64,000 nucleotides of DNA from Serratia odorifera (GTDB lineage Bacteria > Pseudomonadota > Gammaproteobacteria > Enterobacterales > Enterobacteriaceae), in the NCBI RefSeq assembly GCF_900635445.1, contig NZ_LR134117.1:4836001-4900000 (forward strand). Direction: 5' to 3'. Each line of letters begins with the position of its first letter. Positions within the stretch are counted from its first letter, which is position 1. Below, piece after piece: positions 1 to 8,174 of the stretch. A model generated the notes under the pieces. The model searched no databases. It saw only the letters and a program-made list of their open reading frames with translations, and was not told the origin of the DNA. The position numbers and the translations under genes were made by a program.

Positions 1-860
1 TTGCCGGTGACGCTATAGGCGGCATAGGCAACCGCCTGCTGCATGGCGCTCAGGACATCGTTTTGACGAATATAATGCTGCGCGAAGCAGCCGATAAATG
101 CGTCGCCGGCGCCGCTGGTATCCAGCGCCCTCACTGGCAGCGACGCAACATGCTCACAGCTGTTGTCAGTCATCCACAGTGCGCCGCGTTGTCCAAGAGT
201 AACAATCAGGTTGCGCAAGCCTTGATCCAGCAGGCTCTGGCCGGCGCGGCGAATATTGTCATCGTTGTCGACCGGCATGCCGGTAAGAATTTCCAGCTCG
301 GTTTCATTGGGGATAAAGAATTCGCATTGGCAGGCGTAGCGAATATCCAGCTCGCGCGCTGCGGGGGCTGGATTAAGGATCACCTTGATGTGATGTCGCC
401 GTGCAAAATCAATCGCCGCATACACCGTCTCCAGTGGAATCTCGAGTTGCAAAATGATCAATCGACACTGTTGCAGGGCATCGGCGGCCTGGTCGATATC
501 TGCCGGCAACAGGTGATTATTAGCCCCTTTGACGATCAAGATACGGTTTTGCGAGGTTGAACGATCGACAAATATCGGCGCAACGCCACTGCTGACGCCC
601 GGCACTTTCTTCACAAAACGCGTATCAATACCGGCCCGTTGCAGGTTACGCAGCGTGTTATCGGCAAACAGATCGTCCCCTACCCGTGTCACCATCATCA
701 CATCGGCCCCCATCCTGGCGGCCGCTACCGCCTGGTTGGCCCCCTTACCACCGCAACCCAGCTCAAATTCCGCTGCCTCCAGCGTTTCTCCGGCCTTTGG
801 CATCTGGTCGATATAGCTGATTAAATCCACCATGTTCGAACCGATTACTGCAATATCCAT
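1..860 (-). CDS. deoK: deoxyribokinase / ribokinase-family sugar kinase (C-terminus cut by window start)
   Basis: PfkB/ribokinase-family kinase, expected to phosphorylate deoxyribose (or ribose) with ATP in the cytoplasm. Reading the minus strand from the ATG at 860 gives about 286 uninterrupted residues with no stop before the window edge, against roughly 300 for the family. The N-terminal GCGGKGANQAVAAARMG segment is the PfkB signature 1. DTSGAGDAF near residue 250 is signature 2 and carries the catalytic Asp and anion hole. The choice of deoK over rbsK rests on context: it is divergent from deoC, whose substrate is deoxyribose-5-phosphate, and from a deoR-type repressor, and DeoR-like operators lie in the shared intergenic region. 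The kinase family is certain; the deoxyribose preference is inferred. Confidence 0.8.
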   Translation of the reverse strand, partial: MDIAVIGSNMVDLISYIDQMPKAGETLEAAEFELGCGGKGANQAVAAARMGADVMMVTRVGDDLFADNTLRNLQRAGIDTRFVKKVPGVSSGVAPIFVDRSTSQNRILIVKGANNHLLPADIDQAADALQQCRLIILQLEIPLETVYAAIDFARRHHIKVILNPAPAARELDIRYACQCEFFIPNETELEILTGMPVDNDDNIRRAGQSLLDQGLRNLIVTLGQRGALWMTDNSCEHVASLPVRALDTSGAGDAFIGCFAQHYIRQNDVLSAMQQAVAYAAYSVTG

Positions 861-893
861 CGTTGTGTCCCCGTTGTTTTTTTAGTCATATGA

Positions 894-909
894 TGTTAAT
901 TAAATAACA
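894..909. promoter_or_regulatory. DeoR-type operator (kinase side)
   Basis: The 16-bp element has perfect inverted half-sites TGTTA and TAACA separated by six bases. This is the same geometry as the E. coli DeoR palindrome TGTTAGAATTCTAACA. It lies 34 bp upstream of the kinase start and shares the divergent deoK/deoC region with a second operator at 1003. The pattern is seen directly; DeoR binding is inferred. Confidence 0.6.
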
Positions 910-933
910 TTATCAACGCGTGATTGTTATATG

Positions 934-949
934 TGTGACATCGATCGCA
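934..949. promoter_or_regulatory. CRP-binding site between divergent deo genes
   Basis: TGTGA-N6-TCGCA differs at one position from the CRP consensus TGTGA-N6-TCACA. It sits between two DeoR-like operators (894-909 and 1003-1018), which suggests a repression loop with CRP inside it, as in the E. coli deo promoter region. Binding is inferred from the sequence. Confidence 0.6.
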
Positions 950-1002
950 ACTATGAATCACCGGTTACACGCTAAAACAATCTATATTTGCACCGTGACA
1001 GA

Positions 1003-1018
1003 TGTTATAATTCTCACA
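1003..1018. promoter_or_regulatory. DeoR-type operator (deoC side)
   Basis: TGTTATAATTCTCACA matches 14 of 16 positions of the E. coli DeoR palindrome TGTTAGAATTCTAACA. It overlaps a likely -10 region (TATAAT at 1006-1011 in register) about 40 bp upstream of the deoC start, a repressing position. It is the better of the two DeoR-like sites in the central spacer; the kinase-side site has better half-sites. Confidence 0.65.
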
Positions 1019-1059
1019 TTACTCACGTTTATCTGGCTGACTCTGATTAAGGAATCGCA

Positions 1060-1741
1060 ATGACTATTGAAAACATTGACTACGCTCGCTATATCGATCA
1101 CACCCTGCTGGCGATGGACGCCAGTGAAGCGCAAATCGCCAAACTGTGCGAAGAAGCACAACAGCACAATTTTTATGCGGTCTGTGTTAACTCCGGCTAC
1201 GTTCCGCTGGCGGCACACCTGCTGCAGGAAAGCGAGGTCAAAGTTTGTTCGGTGATTGGTTTCCCACTGGGTGCGGGTCTGACGGTGGCCAAGGGCGTTC
1301 GAGGCCAAAGCGGCCATCGCTGCCGGGGCGCAGGAAATCGATATGGTGATCAACGTCGGTTGGCTGAAAAGCGGCCTCAACGATCGGGTAAAAGCCGACA
1401 TCGCCGCAGTGCGCGAGGTTTGCGCCGCGATCCCGTTGAAGGTAATATTGGAAACCTGTCTGCTCAGCGACGCGCAAATCGTACAAGTGTGTGAAATGTG
1501 CCGCGAACTTGAGGTCGCCTTCGTGAAAACCTCCACCGGTTTCAGCACCGGCGGCGCACGCGAAGAGCACGTCAAGCTGATGCGTGAAACCGTCGGCAGT
1601 GAAATGGGCGTGAAGGCGTCTGGCGCGGTGCGCGACCGTGCCACCGCCGAGAAGATGATCGCCGCAGGCGCCACGCGTATTGGTACCAGCTCCGGCGTCG
1701 CAATCGTTTCCGGTGCCGAGGCCGCTGCCGGCAGTTACTGA
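1060..1741 (+). CDS. deoC: deoxyribose-phosphate aldolase, interrupted by one frameshift
   Basis: Class I aldolase that cleaves 2-deoxyribose-5-phosphate into glyceraldehyde-3-phosphate and acetaldehyde. The start ATG at 1060 follows an AAGGA ribosome site. The N-terminal YIDHTLL, the Schiff-base lysine motif FVKTSTGF and the second lysine in GVKASGAVR are all present. The frame breaks at about 1293, where AAGGGCG appears where AAGGCG is needed. Removing one G restores about 226 residues, the size of the short Bacillus-type DeoC rather than the ~259-residue E. coli form. The break is probably a sequencing error, since residues on both sides are well conserved. It is probably controlled by the DeoR/CRP sites upstream and works with the divergent kinase. 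Confidence 0.9.
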
Positions 1742-1900
1742 TTCTGACGGTTGACTGCGCCACCGTTAACCGGGCGAATAACATGCGGGGTAATGCGTTC
1801 TATACGCAGCCCCGCATTTTTGTGCTTATCACCTTTTCGGTGTAGCGGCCCGCGCAAGCTGCAACATGATTCTTTATTTCTAGACCTTTGGGAACACGAC

Positions 1901-2665
1901 ATGGAAACGCGGCGCGAAGAGCGTATCAACCGACTAATCCAGGCGCTAAAGCGTGCTGACAAGATTCATTTAAAAGAAGCCGCTGCACTACTGGGCGTCT
2001 CTGAAATGACCATCCGTCGCGATCTTAGCGCCGAGCCTGCCGCCGTGGTGCTGCTCGGCGGTTATGTGGTAGCCGATCCACGCAACAACGGCGTTACCCA
2101 CTATTTTGTCTCCGACCAAAAAGCCAAACAGGTCAACGAAAAACGGCGTATCGGGTTGCTTGCCGCGCCGTTGGTCAACGAAAACGACACGGTATTTTTC
2201 GACTGCGGTACCACCACCCCGGCAATTATTGACGCTATCTCCGACGATCTGCCGTTTGTTGCCGTCTGCCACTCCTTAAATACTTTCCTGGCATTGCAGG
2301 ACAAACCACAGTGCACGGTGATCCTGTGCGGTGGCGAATTCAAACCCAATAACTACATCTTCAGCGGCGTCGGCAAACACAACGAGATGGATCATATCTG
2401 CCCGAACCTGGCGTTTATCTCCGCCGCTGGCCTCAGCCTGCAACAGGGGGCAACCTGTTTCAACTTTGATGAACTGGAAATGAAACACCGCGCCATGGCG
2501 ATGGCGCAGCAGTCCATCCTGGTGGCCGACCACAGTAAGTTCGGCAAGGTGAAACCGGCCTGTATCGCGCCACTGAGCCAATTTGACCGCATCATTACCG
2601 ATCGGCAACCCGACCATGCATTCAGCGAGTTCTTTGACCAGCACGGTATCGCCCTTCGCTATTGA
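1901..2665 (+). CDS. deoR: DeoR-family repressor of the deo genes
   Basis: Sugar-phosphate-responsive transcriptional repressor, 254 residues, close to the ~252 of E. coli DeoR. Residues 1-55 carry the N-terminal DeoR-type helix-turn-helix (LKEAAALLGVSEMTIRRDL). The rest is the effector domain, with the FDCGTTT phosphate-binding loop near residue 108 and the VADHSKFG motif near 210. The reading frame is open upstream to 1751, but ATG 1901 is chosen because homologues begin at METRREERI. It lies 160 bp downstream of deoC on the same strand, so co-transcription is possible. Two operators matching the DeoR palindrome upstream of deoC support autogenous and local control. Confidence 0.9.
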   Translation: METRREERINRLIQALKRADKIHLKEAAALLGVSEMTIRRDLSAEPAAVVLLGGYVVADPRNNGVTHYFVSDQKAKQVNEKRRIGLLAAPLVNENDTVFFDCGTTTPAIIDAISDDLPFVAVCHSLNTFLALQDKPQCTVILCGGEFKPNNYIFSGVGKHNEMDHICPNLAFISAAGLSLQQGATCFNFDELEMKHRAMAMAQQSILVADHSKFGKVKPACIAPLSQFDRIITDRQPDHAFSEFFDQHGIALRY

Positions 2666-2675
2666 TGATTTATTC

Positions 2676-2702
2676 ACCGCCGGCGGACTGCCCGGCGGTT
2701 TC
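2676..2702 (+). terminator. probable terminator after deoR
   Basis: An 8-bp GC-rich stem (ACCGCCGG, 2676-2683, pairing with CCGGCGGT, 2692-2699) has an 8-base loop and is followed by TTT then C-rich sequence. It lies 11 bp after the deoR stop. The short T-tract makes it a modest candidate. Confidence 0.55.
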
Positions 2703-3089
2703 CCCTACCGAAAATACCGCGTAATACTGTGCAATTAATGCGCGATCGATCGACGCGTAGCGCGATTTTCCTGCGGCGCCAGGTTAATAAATTGCAACAA
2801 AGTGCGACGGCATTTTTTAGCGTATTGGTAATCCTGATGCATTAATCCGCGGGCGCCGTAATAACGGCCACTATTTATATGACAAAGAGCAAGAAGATTC
2901 TTATCTAAATATTCACATTGAATTAACCAAATTGCTGAAAAAATAATCTGGCACGGTTATTTATATGATGAATGATTGCGCAGATTTATACCGATGAGAG
3001 TCAATAAGGGCAACGACCAATACTGAGCAAAAAACAAAAATAAATGAATTAAATCAATATGTTAACAAAAACCCCACTTAAACAACAAA

Positions 3090-3105
3090 TGTGATCTACA
3101 TCACT
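3090..3105 (+). promoter_or_regulatory. CRP-binding site upstream of sdaC
   Basis: TGTGA-TCTACA-TCACT matches the CRP consensus except for its last base. E. coli sdaCB is known to be CRP-activated, so the site fits the downstream genes. It lies 510 bp before the sdaC start, implying a long leader or an additional proximal promoter. Confidence 0.7.
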
Positions 3106-3414
3106 AAAAACGCTTATTGACAGTTTTTAACTAGATCACGCCACCCGCATAAAATATATTGCTCGACTTATTCCTAAAAGCAGCCTTTTATCTGGTCAAA
3201 GTTTCAACAAACCAGATAAACATAGAGGTTCTGCTGAGAGCGCTTTCAGCACAAAATATTACACAAATGCGCAACAGGTGCACTAAAAAAACACAAAAAA
3301 GCCTATGCCTGCGCATATTGTGCATTTGAGAGCGTGATCACGGTTGTTTCTGCTGCAAATCGTTATCTTGCCGCCAACAAAATCGGCGGACAGGTATCCT
3401 CCGGCATAAAAGGC

Positions 3415-3443
3415 ATTTATCTGCCTGCCTGCGGCAGATAAAT
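3415..3443 (+). other. perfect 11-bp hairpin in the sdaC leader
   Basis: ATTTATCTGCC (3415-3425) pairs exactly with GGCAGATAAAT (3433-3443) across a 7-base loop. There is no T-tract after it, so it is not a classical terminator. It could be an RNA structural element in the sdaC leader or a protein-binding palindrome. No known riboswitch was recognised. Confidence 0.55.
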
Positions 3444-3614
3444 TTGCAACCAGTTAACCGGCAACGGTGCTTAGCACAATATATAACCAGGGGGACGTAC
3501 TTATCCCCGACAGTCACATTTGATTTCACCGTCGGCGCCAATGTTCTATTACGTCGAGGGTTTTAAGCTTACGTTTATTAATTTTAAATTAACGTGTTCA
3601 CTTCGGAGATATTT

Positions 3615-4913
3615 ATGGACACTACTCAGACCGGCACTATTGCCTCTGCGGCTTCGGGTTCCAGCAGTACCTGGCGCAAAACTGACACCATGTGGATGCT
3701 GGGCCTGTACGGCACGGCAATTGGCGCCGGTGTGCTATTCCTGCCGATCAACGCCGGCATCGGTGGTTTGATTCCACTGATCATCATGGCGATTATCGCC
3801 TTCCCAATGACTTTCTTCGCCCACCGTGGCCTGTGCCGCTTCGTACTGTCCGGCAAAAACCCCGGCGAAGACATCACCGAAGTGGTAGAAGAACACTTTG
3901 GCATCAGCGCCGGTAAGCTGATTACCCTGCTGTACTTCTTTGCCATCTATCCGATTCTGCTGGTTTACAGCGTCGCTATCACCAATACCGTCGACAGCTT
4001 CATTACCCACCAGTTGGGCATGACGTCGCCGCCGCGCGCCATTCTGTCGTTAATCCTGATCCTCGGGCTGATGACCATCGTGCGCTTTGGCGAACAGGCC
4101 ATCGTTAAAACCATGAGCATTCTGGTATTCCCGTTTGTCGCGGTACTGATGCTGCTGGCGCTGTATCTGATCCCTAACTGGACCGGCGCCATCTTCGAAA
4201 ACGTGTCACTGTCTGGCAGCGGTGCCGGTCTGGGCCACGGCCTGATCATGACGCTGTGGCTGGCGATTCCGGTGATGGTGTTCTCGTTCAACCACTCGCC
4301 AATCATCTCCGCCTTTGCTGTGGCAAAACGCGAAGAATACGGCGCGGACGCCGAGAAGAAATGTTCACGCATTTTGGCTTACGCACACATCATGATGGTA
4401 CTGACCGTGATGTTCTTCGTGTTCAGCTGCGTGCTGAGCCTGTCACCGGCCAACCTGGCGGAAGCCAAGGCACAGAACATTTCGATTCTGTCTTACCTGG
4501 CAAACCACTTCCATAACCCGATGATTGAATACATCGCGCCGGTAATCGCCTTCGTTGCCATCACCAAATCGTTCCTGGGTCACTACCTTGGCGCCCGTGA
4601 AGGCTTTAACGGTATGGTGCATAAATCCCTGAAGAGCCGCGGCAAAACCATCAGCACCAACAAGCTGAACCGCATCACCGCCATCTTCATGCTGGTAACC
4701 ACCTGGATCGTGGCAACGCTGAACCCAAGCATTCTGGGCATGATTGAAACCCTCGGCGGCCCAATTATCGCCATGCTACTGTTCCTGATGCCGATGTATG
4801 CCATTCGCAAAGTGCCTGCCATGCGCAAGTACAGCGGGCATATCAGCAACGCCTTCGTGGTGCTGATGGGTCTGATCGCCATGTCGGCCATCCTGTACAC
4901 CCTGTTCAGTTGA
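3615..4913 (+). CDS. sdaC: serine/H+ symporter
   Basis: Inner-membrane proton-coupled L-serine transporter of the STP/HAAAP family. The protein has 432 residues with about eleven hydrophobic segments. The N-terminal WRKTDTMWMLGLYGTAIGAG motif, the FNHSPIISAFAVAKREEYG loop and the C-terminal MRKYSGHISN closely match recalled E. coli SdaC (~429 residues). ATG 3615 is chosen over an in-frame upstream start because it follows the CGGAGAT site and matches the family N-terminus. It lies 94 bp upstream of sdaB on the same strand, with a GC-rich hairpin between them, so the two form a serine uptake-and-degradation operon. CRP control is suggested by the site at 3090. Confidence 0.95.
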   Translation: MDTTQTGTIASAASGSSSTWRKTDTMWMLGLYGTAIGAGVLFLPINAGIGGLIPLIIMAIIAFPMTFFAHRGLCRFVLSGKNPGEDITEVVEEHFGISAGKLITLLYFFAIYPILLVYSVAITNTVDSFITHQLGMTSPPRAILSLILILGLMTIVRFGEQAIVKTMSILVFPFVAVLMLLALYLIPNWTGAIFENVSLSGSGAGLGHGLIMTLWLAIPVMVFSFNHSPIISAFAVAKREEYGADAEKKCSRILAYAHIMMVLTVMFFVFSCVLSLSPANLAEAKAQNISILSYLANHFHNPMIEYIAPVIAFVAITKSFLGHYLGAREGFNGMVHKSLKSRGKTISTNKLNRITAIFMLVTTWIVATLNPSILGMIETLGGPIIAMLLFLMPMYAIRKVPAMRKYSGHISNAFVVLMGLIAMSAILYTLFS

Positions 4914-4922
4914 TCCCGTACC

Positions 4923-4943
4923 GCCGGCGCTCCGTGCGCCGGC
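4923..4943 (+). other. sdaC-sdaB intercistronic hairpin
   Basis: GCCGGCGC (4923-4930) pairs with GCGCCGGC (4936-4943) across the loop TCCGT. No T-tract follows directly. It may attenuate or stabilise the upstream message in the sdaCB operon and set differential expression. Confidence 0.5.
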
Positions 4944-5007
4944 ACTTCTGCACGACCCCATTCCCCTTTTTGATTGACGCCTTTATTCATTATAAGGAGG
5001 CGAGACC

Positions 5008-6375
5008 ATGGTTAGCGTTTTCGATATTTTCAAAATTGGCATTGGTCCATCCAGTTCCCACACCGTCGGTCCGATGAAAGCCGGCAAACAGTTTGTCGAC
5101 GATTTGATTGACGGCGGGCTACTCGAGCAAACCCGTCATATCGTGGTGGATGTCTATGGGTCGCTGTCGCTGACTGGCAAGGGCCACCATACCGACATTG
5201 CGATTATCATGGGGCTGGCGGGCAACCTGCCGCATGACGTGGACATTGACAGCATCCCCGGCTTTATCCGTGACGTAGAAGTCACCGCTCGTCTGCCGAT
5301 TGCCGGTGGCCGCCATCAGGTGGATTTCCCCTTGGCCAGCAGCATGAATTTCCACCACGACAATCTGCCGCTGCATGAAAACGGCATGCGCATCCGTGCG
5401 TTCGCCGAGGAACAGTTGCTGCACAGCCAAACCTATTATTCGATCGGCGGTGGTTTTATCGTTGATGAAGCGCATTTTGGCCTGCCTGCCAGCGATGCAC
5501 GGCCACTGCCGTACCCGTATCACAGCGCACGCGATCTGCAACAACACTGTAAGGACACCGGCCTGTCACTGTCCGGGCTGGTGATGCAGAACGAACTGGC
5601 GCTGCGCAGCAAAGACCAGATCGACGCCCATTTCGCCGCCGTATGGCAGGTAATGCGTGACGGTATCGAGCGCGGTATGAACACGGAAGGACTGCTGCCA
5701 GGGCCGATGAAGGTACAGCGCCGCGCCGCCGCGTTGCGCCGCATGCTGGTCACCGGCGACAAAAACAATATCGATCCGATGAACGTGGTGGATTGGATCA
5801 ATATGTTCGCCTTCGCAGTGAACGAAGAAAATGCCGCCGGCGGACGGGTGGTTACCGCGCCGACCAACGGTGCCTGCGGGATCATTCCGGCGGTGCTGGC
5901 GTATTACGATCGGTTCATCCGACCGGTGAATACCAATTCCTACAGCCGCTTCTTCCTGACCGCGGGTGTGATAGGCGCACTGTATAAAATGAACGCCTCC
6001 ATTTCTGGCGCCGAAGTCGGCTGTCAGGGCGAAGTTGGAGTAGCCTGTTCGATGGCGGCTGCCGGTCTGGCAGAATTGATGGGCGGTAGCCCGGCTCAGG
6101 TGTGCATTGCGGCAGAAATCGCCATGGAGCACCATCTGGGGTTGACCTGCGATCCGCTGGCCGGCCAGGTTCAGGTGCCCTGTATCGAACGTAACGCGAT
6201 TTCCGCCGTGAAGGCGGTCAATGCCGCGCGCATGGCGCTACGCCGTACCAGCGAGCCGCGCGTGTGCCTGGATAAGGTGATCGAAACCATGTATGAAACC
6301 GGCAAGGACATGAACGCCAAATATCGCGAAACGTCGCAAGGCGGGCTGGCGATCAAAGTGGTGGCCTGCAACTGA
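5008..6375 (+). CDS. sdaB: L-serine dehydratase (iron-sulfur type)
   Basis: Cytoplasmic [4Fe-4S] L-serine deaminase that converts serine to pyruvate and ammonia. The protein has 455 residues, the normal single-chain length. The N-terminal GPSSSHTVGPMKAG is the regulatory-domain signature. The cluster-ligand cysteines are visible in the C-terminal catalytic half (NGACGIIPAV, GVACSMAAAG, LTCDPLAG). ATG 5008 follows TAAGGAGGCG, an excellent ribosome site. It is the second gene of the sdaCB operon and degrades the serine SdaC imports. A hairpin terminator follows at 6397. sdaA is the alternative paralogue name, but linkage to sdaC favours sdaB. Confidence 0.95.
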   Translation: MVSVFDIFKIGIGPSSSHTVGPMKAGKQFVDDLIDGGLLEQTRHIVVDVYGSLSLTGKGHHTDIAIIMGLAGNLPHDVDIDSIPGFIRDVEVTARLPIAGGRHQVDFPLASSMNFHHDNLPLHENGMRIRAFAEEQLLHSQTYYSIGGGFIVDEAHFGLPASDARPLPYPYHSARDLQQHCKDTGLSLSGLVMQNELALRSKDQIDAHFAAVWQVMRDGIERGMNTEGLLPGPMKVQRRAAALRRMLVTGDKNNIDPMNVVDWINMFAFAVNEENAAGGRVVTAPTNGACGIIPAVLAYYDRFIRPVNTNSYSRFFLTAGVIGALYKMNASISGAEVGCQGEVGVACSMAAAGLAELMGGSPAQVCIAAEIAMEHHLGLTCDPLAGQVQVPCIERNAISAVKAVNAARMALRRTSEPRVCLDKVIETMYETGKDMNAKYRETSQGGLAIKVVACN

Positions 6376-6396
6376 TTGGCTGATGCCGCACAACAG

Positions 6397-6422
6397 ACGG
6401 GGCGCCGTTCAAGGCGCCCCGT
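6397..6422. terminator. bidirectional terminator between sdaB and dacC
   Basis: The 10-bp perfect stem ACGGGGCGCC (6397-6406) pairs with GGCGCCCCGT (6413-6422) across loop GTTCAA. It is placed between two convergent genes. There is no strong T-tract on either side, so efficiency is uncertain. Confidence 0.6.
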
Positions 6423-6450
6423 CACAGGCTGCAACCGATCGCTAACCGGT

Positions 6451-7656
6451 TTAGCCGAAGATACTGCCGAACCACTGGGTCAACGTCATCATCACCCGAT
6501 CCCAGATCCGGCTGAAGAAGTTCCCCTCTTTGACTTCCTGCATCGCCACCAGCGGGCGCTGATCGATGACTTTGCCATCAAGCTGGAAGTCGATGGTGCC
6601 CACCACCTGATTCTTGGCCAACGGTGCCTTTAGGCTATCGCTGTTGAGCTTATAGCTGGCTTTGAGGTTTTTCATCTGCCCTTTCGGAATGGTGATCGAT
6701 GCATCTTTCGCGACGCCCAACGGCACTTCACCGACGTCGCCAAACCACACCCGCTGGGTGATAAACGGCTTGTCTGCCTTGATCGGCGTGGTGGTTTCGT
6801 AGAAACGGAAGCCCCAGGTCAGCAGCTTTTCGCTCTCGCTAAAACGCACGCGATCGCTCGGCGCACCCAGCACCACCGAAATCAGCCGCATCGGGCCATC
6901 GGTGGCGGAGGCCACCAGATTGTGGCCAGCGCCGCTGGTATAGCCAGTTTTGATGCCGTCAACCGACAGATTGCTGCTCCATAGCAGCCGATTGCGGTTT
7001 ACCTGGCGGATCTTGTTGAAGGTAAATTCCTTTTCCTTGTGCAGCGCGTATTCATCCGGCACGTCGCGAATCAGCGCCTGACTCAGCAGCGCCATGTCGC
7101 GCGCGGTGCTGAATTGTCCTTCGGCATCCAGACCATGTACCGTCAGGAAATGCGTATTCTGCAGGCCTAGGTGCTTGGCATAGCCGTTCATCAATGAAAC
7201 AAAGGATTCCTGACTGCCGGCCACATAGTCCGCCAGCGCAATGCTGGCGTCGTTGCCTGACTGAATAACGATACCTTTGTTCAGCTCCATCACCGGCACC
7301 CGATCGCCCGGTTTGATAAACATCAGCGATGAACCGCGCAATACCGGATTGCCGGTAGCCCAGGCGTCTTTACCAACGGTAACCAGATCGGTCGGCTTGA
7401 TCTTGCCGGCCTTGATTGCCTGACCGATCACATAGCTGGACATGATTTTCGTCAGACTGGCTGGATCGAGCCGGCTATCCGGGTTGCCTTCCGCCAGGAT
7501 CTTGCCGCTGTTGTAGTCCATCAATACAAATGCCTTTGCATCGACCTGTGGCGGAGCCGGTGGCGCGGCAGCCTGAACCGCAGGCAAGGCAAGACAAAGA
7601 ATACCGACGCTAAAGGTCAGTTTTTTAAGGGAAGAAGATAAATTTTTTTTCATCAT
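6451..7656 (-). CDS. dacC: D-alanyl-D-alanine carboxypeptidase (PBP6 type)
   Basis: Low-molecular-weight penicillin-binding protein that removes the terminal D-Ala from peptidoglycan pentapeptides. It acts in the periplasm, anchored by a C-terminal amphipathic helix. A signal peptide ending in AVQA is visible. The active-site triad is intact: SLTK (SxxK), SGN in IQSGNDAS, and KTG in GIKTGYTS. The C-terminal tail VMMTLTQWFGSIFG is the membrane anchor and resembles DacC more than DacA. ATG 7656 (or the adjacent ATG 7653) is preferred to the in-frame TTG at 7680. The gene converges on sdaB. DacA/DacD are alternative assignments within the family. Confidence 0.88.
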   Translation of the reverse strand: MMKKNLSSSLKKLTFSVGILCLALPAVQAAAPPAPPQVDAKAFVLMDYNSGKILAEGNPDSRLDPASLTKIMSSYVIGQAIKAGKIKPTDLVTVGKDAWATGNPVLRGSSLMFIKPGDRVPVMELNKGIVIQSGNDASIALADYVAGSQESFVSLMNGYAKHLGLQNTHFLTVHGLDAEGQFSTARDMALLSQALIRDVPDEYALHKEKEFTFNKIRQVNRNRLLWSSNLSVDGIKTGYTSGAGHNLVASATDGPMRLISVVLGAPSDRVRFSESEKLLTWGFRFYETTTPIKADKPFITQRVWFGDVGEVPLGVAKDASITIPKGQMKNLKASYKLNSDSLKAPLAKNQVVGTIDFQLDGKVIDQRPLVAMQEVKEGNFFSRIWDRVMMTLTQWFGSIFG

Positions 7657-8174
7657 ATCGTCGCCAGAGTGTCCTTTCAAACCATTGAAATAGCGTTAAC
7701 TTTCAAACCTGTTGCGTTTTCAGCCAACCAGCGAGAAGTGCCCGGTACATCATTCCAATCGCCAACTCCCGGCGATTGCGTATTAATTTAAGTTATGTAC
7801 CGAAACGGCCCTTGCTGTGAGTTTATTAGATTTATCTTATTTTTGCAGGGTTTAGCGGTGATTTTCAGGACTTTTACATAACTGTACGCTTTAGGCCACA
7901 AATTGAGTAAAAACCGTGCCAAACAGCCATTTTTAGTACCACTGCCGATTGACCGGACAGCGCTGTGTTGCCGTTACAGCCTCTACTCGTGCCAACAGCC
8001 AGCCAAACGTTTTAACCGCCATACGGCTATACGGCTATACGCCTTGACGCCCAAATCAAGACTAATATATTCCAAAACCGCATATAACCAGGTTATTTGT
8101 TCTTTTCAATAGCCACAATTGCAGCGCTATCATCCAAACAACGGTTTTAAAACCGAATTATTCTGGAGAAAGCC
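7657..8174. other. intergenic region upstream of dacC and the transsulfuration pair
   Basis: About 520 bp separates two divergent genes, with no convincing coding sequence. A 69-codon open frame at 7903-8112 has no recognisable protein features. The region must hold both promoters. A short imperfect tandem repeat of ACGGCTAT occurs at about 8022-8041. The TCTGGAGAAAG ribosome site for the downstream gene is at 8161-8171. No MetJ or CysB-like operator could be identified with confidence. Confidence 0.5.

Larger units (their letters stand above)
2703..3614 (+). promoter_or_regulatory. long AT-rich sdaC upstream/leader region (~900 bp, no gene seen)
   Basis: No convincing coding region is visible. 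The part from 2860 to 3330 is markedly AT-rich compared with its neighbours. It holds a near-perfect CRP site (3090-3105), a small hairpin GCTGA..TCAGC at 3234-3251, a second CRP-like half element with TGATCAC around 3333, and a strong perfect hairpin (3415-3443). The sdaC ribosome site CGGAGAT lies at 3603-3609. If transcription starts just after the CRP site, the mRNA leader would be about 450 nt, long enough for post-transcriptional control. This is inference from layout. Confidence 0.5.

Noticed and set aside
1060..1741. deoC as a genuine pseudogene
   Set aside because: A single duplicated G explains the break, all catalytic residues remain, and the same kind of error recurs across the window; annotated as a CDS with a probable sequencing error.
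7903..8112. 69-codon open frame upstream of the transsulfuration pair
   Set aside because: No ribosome site, no recognisable motif, and it lies within a divergent promoter region; likely chance.
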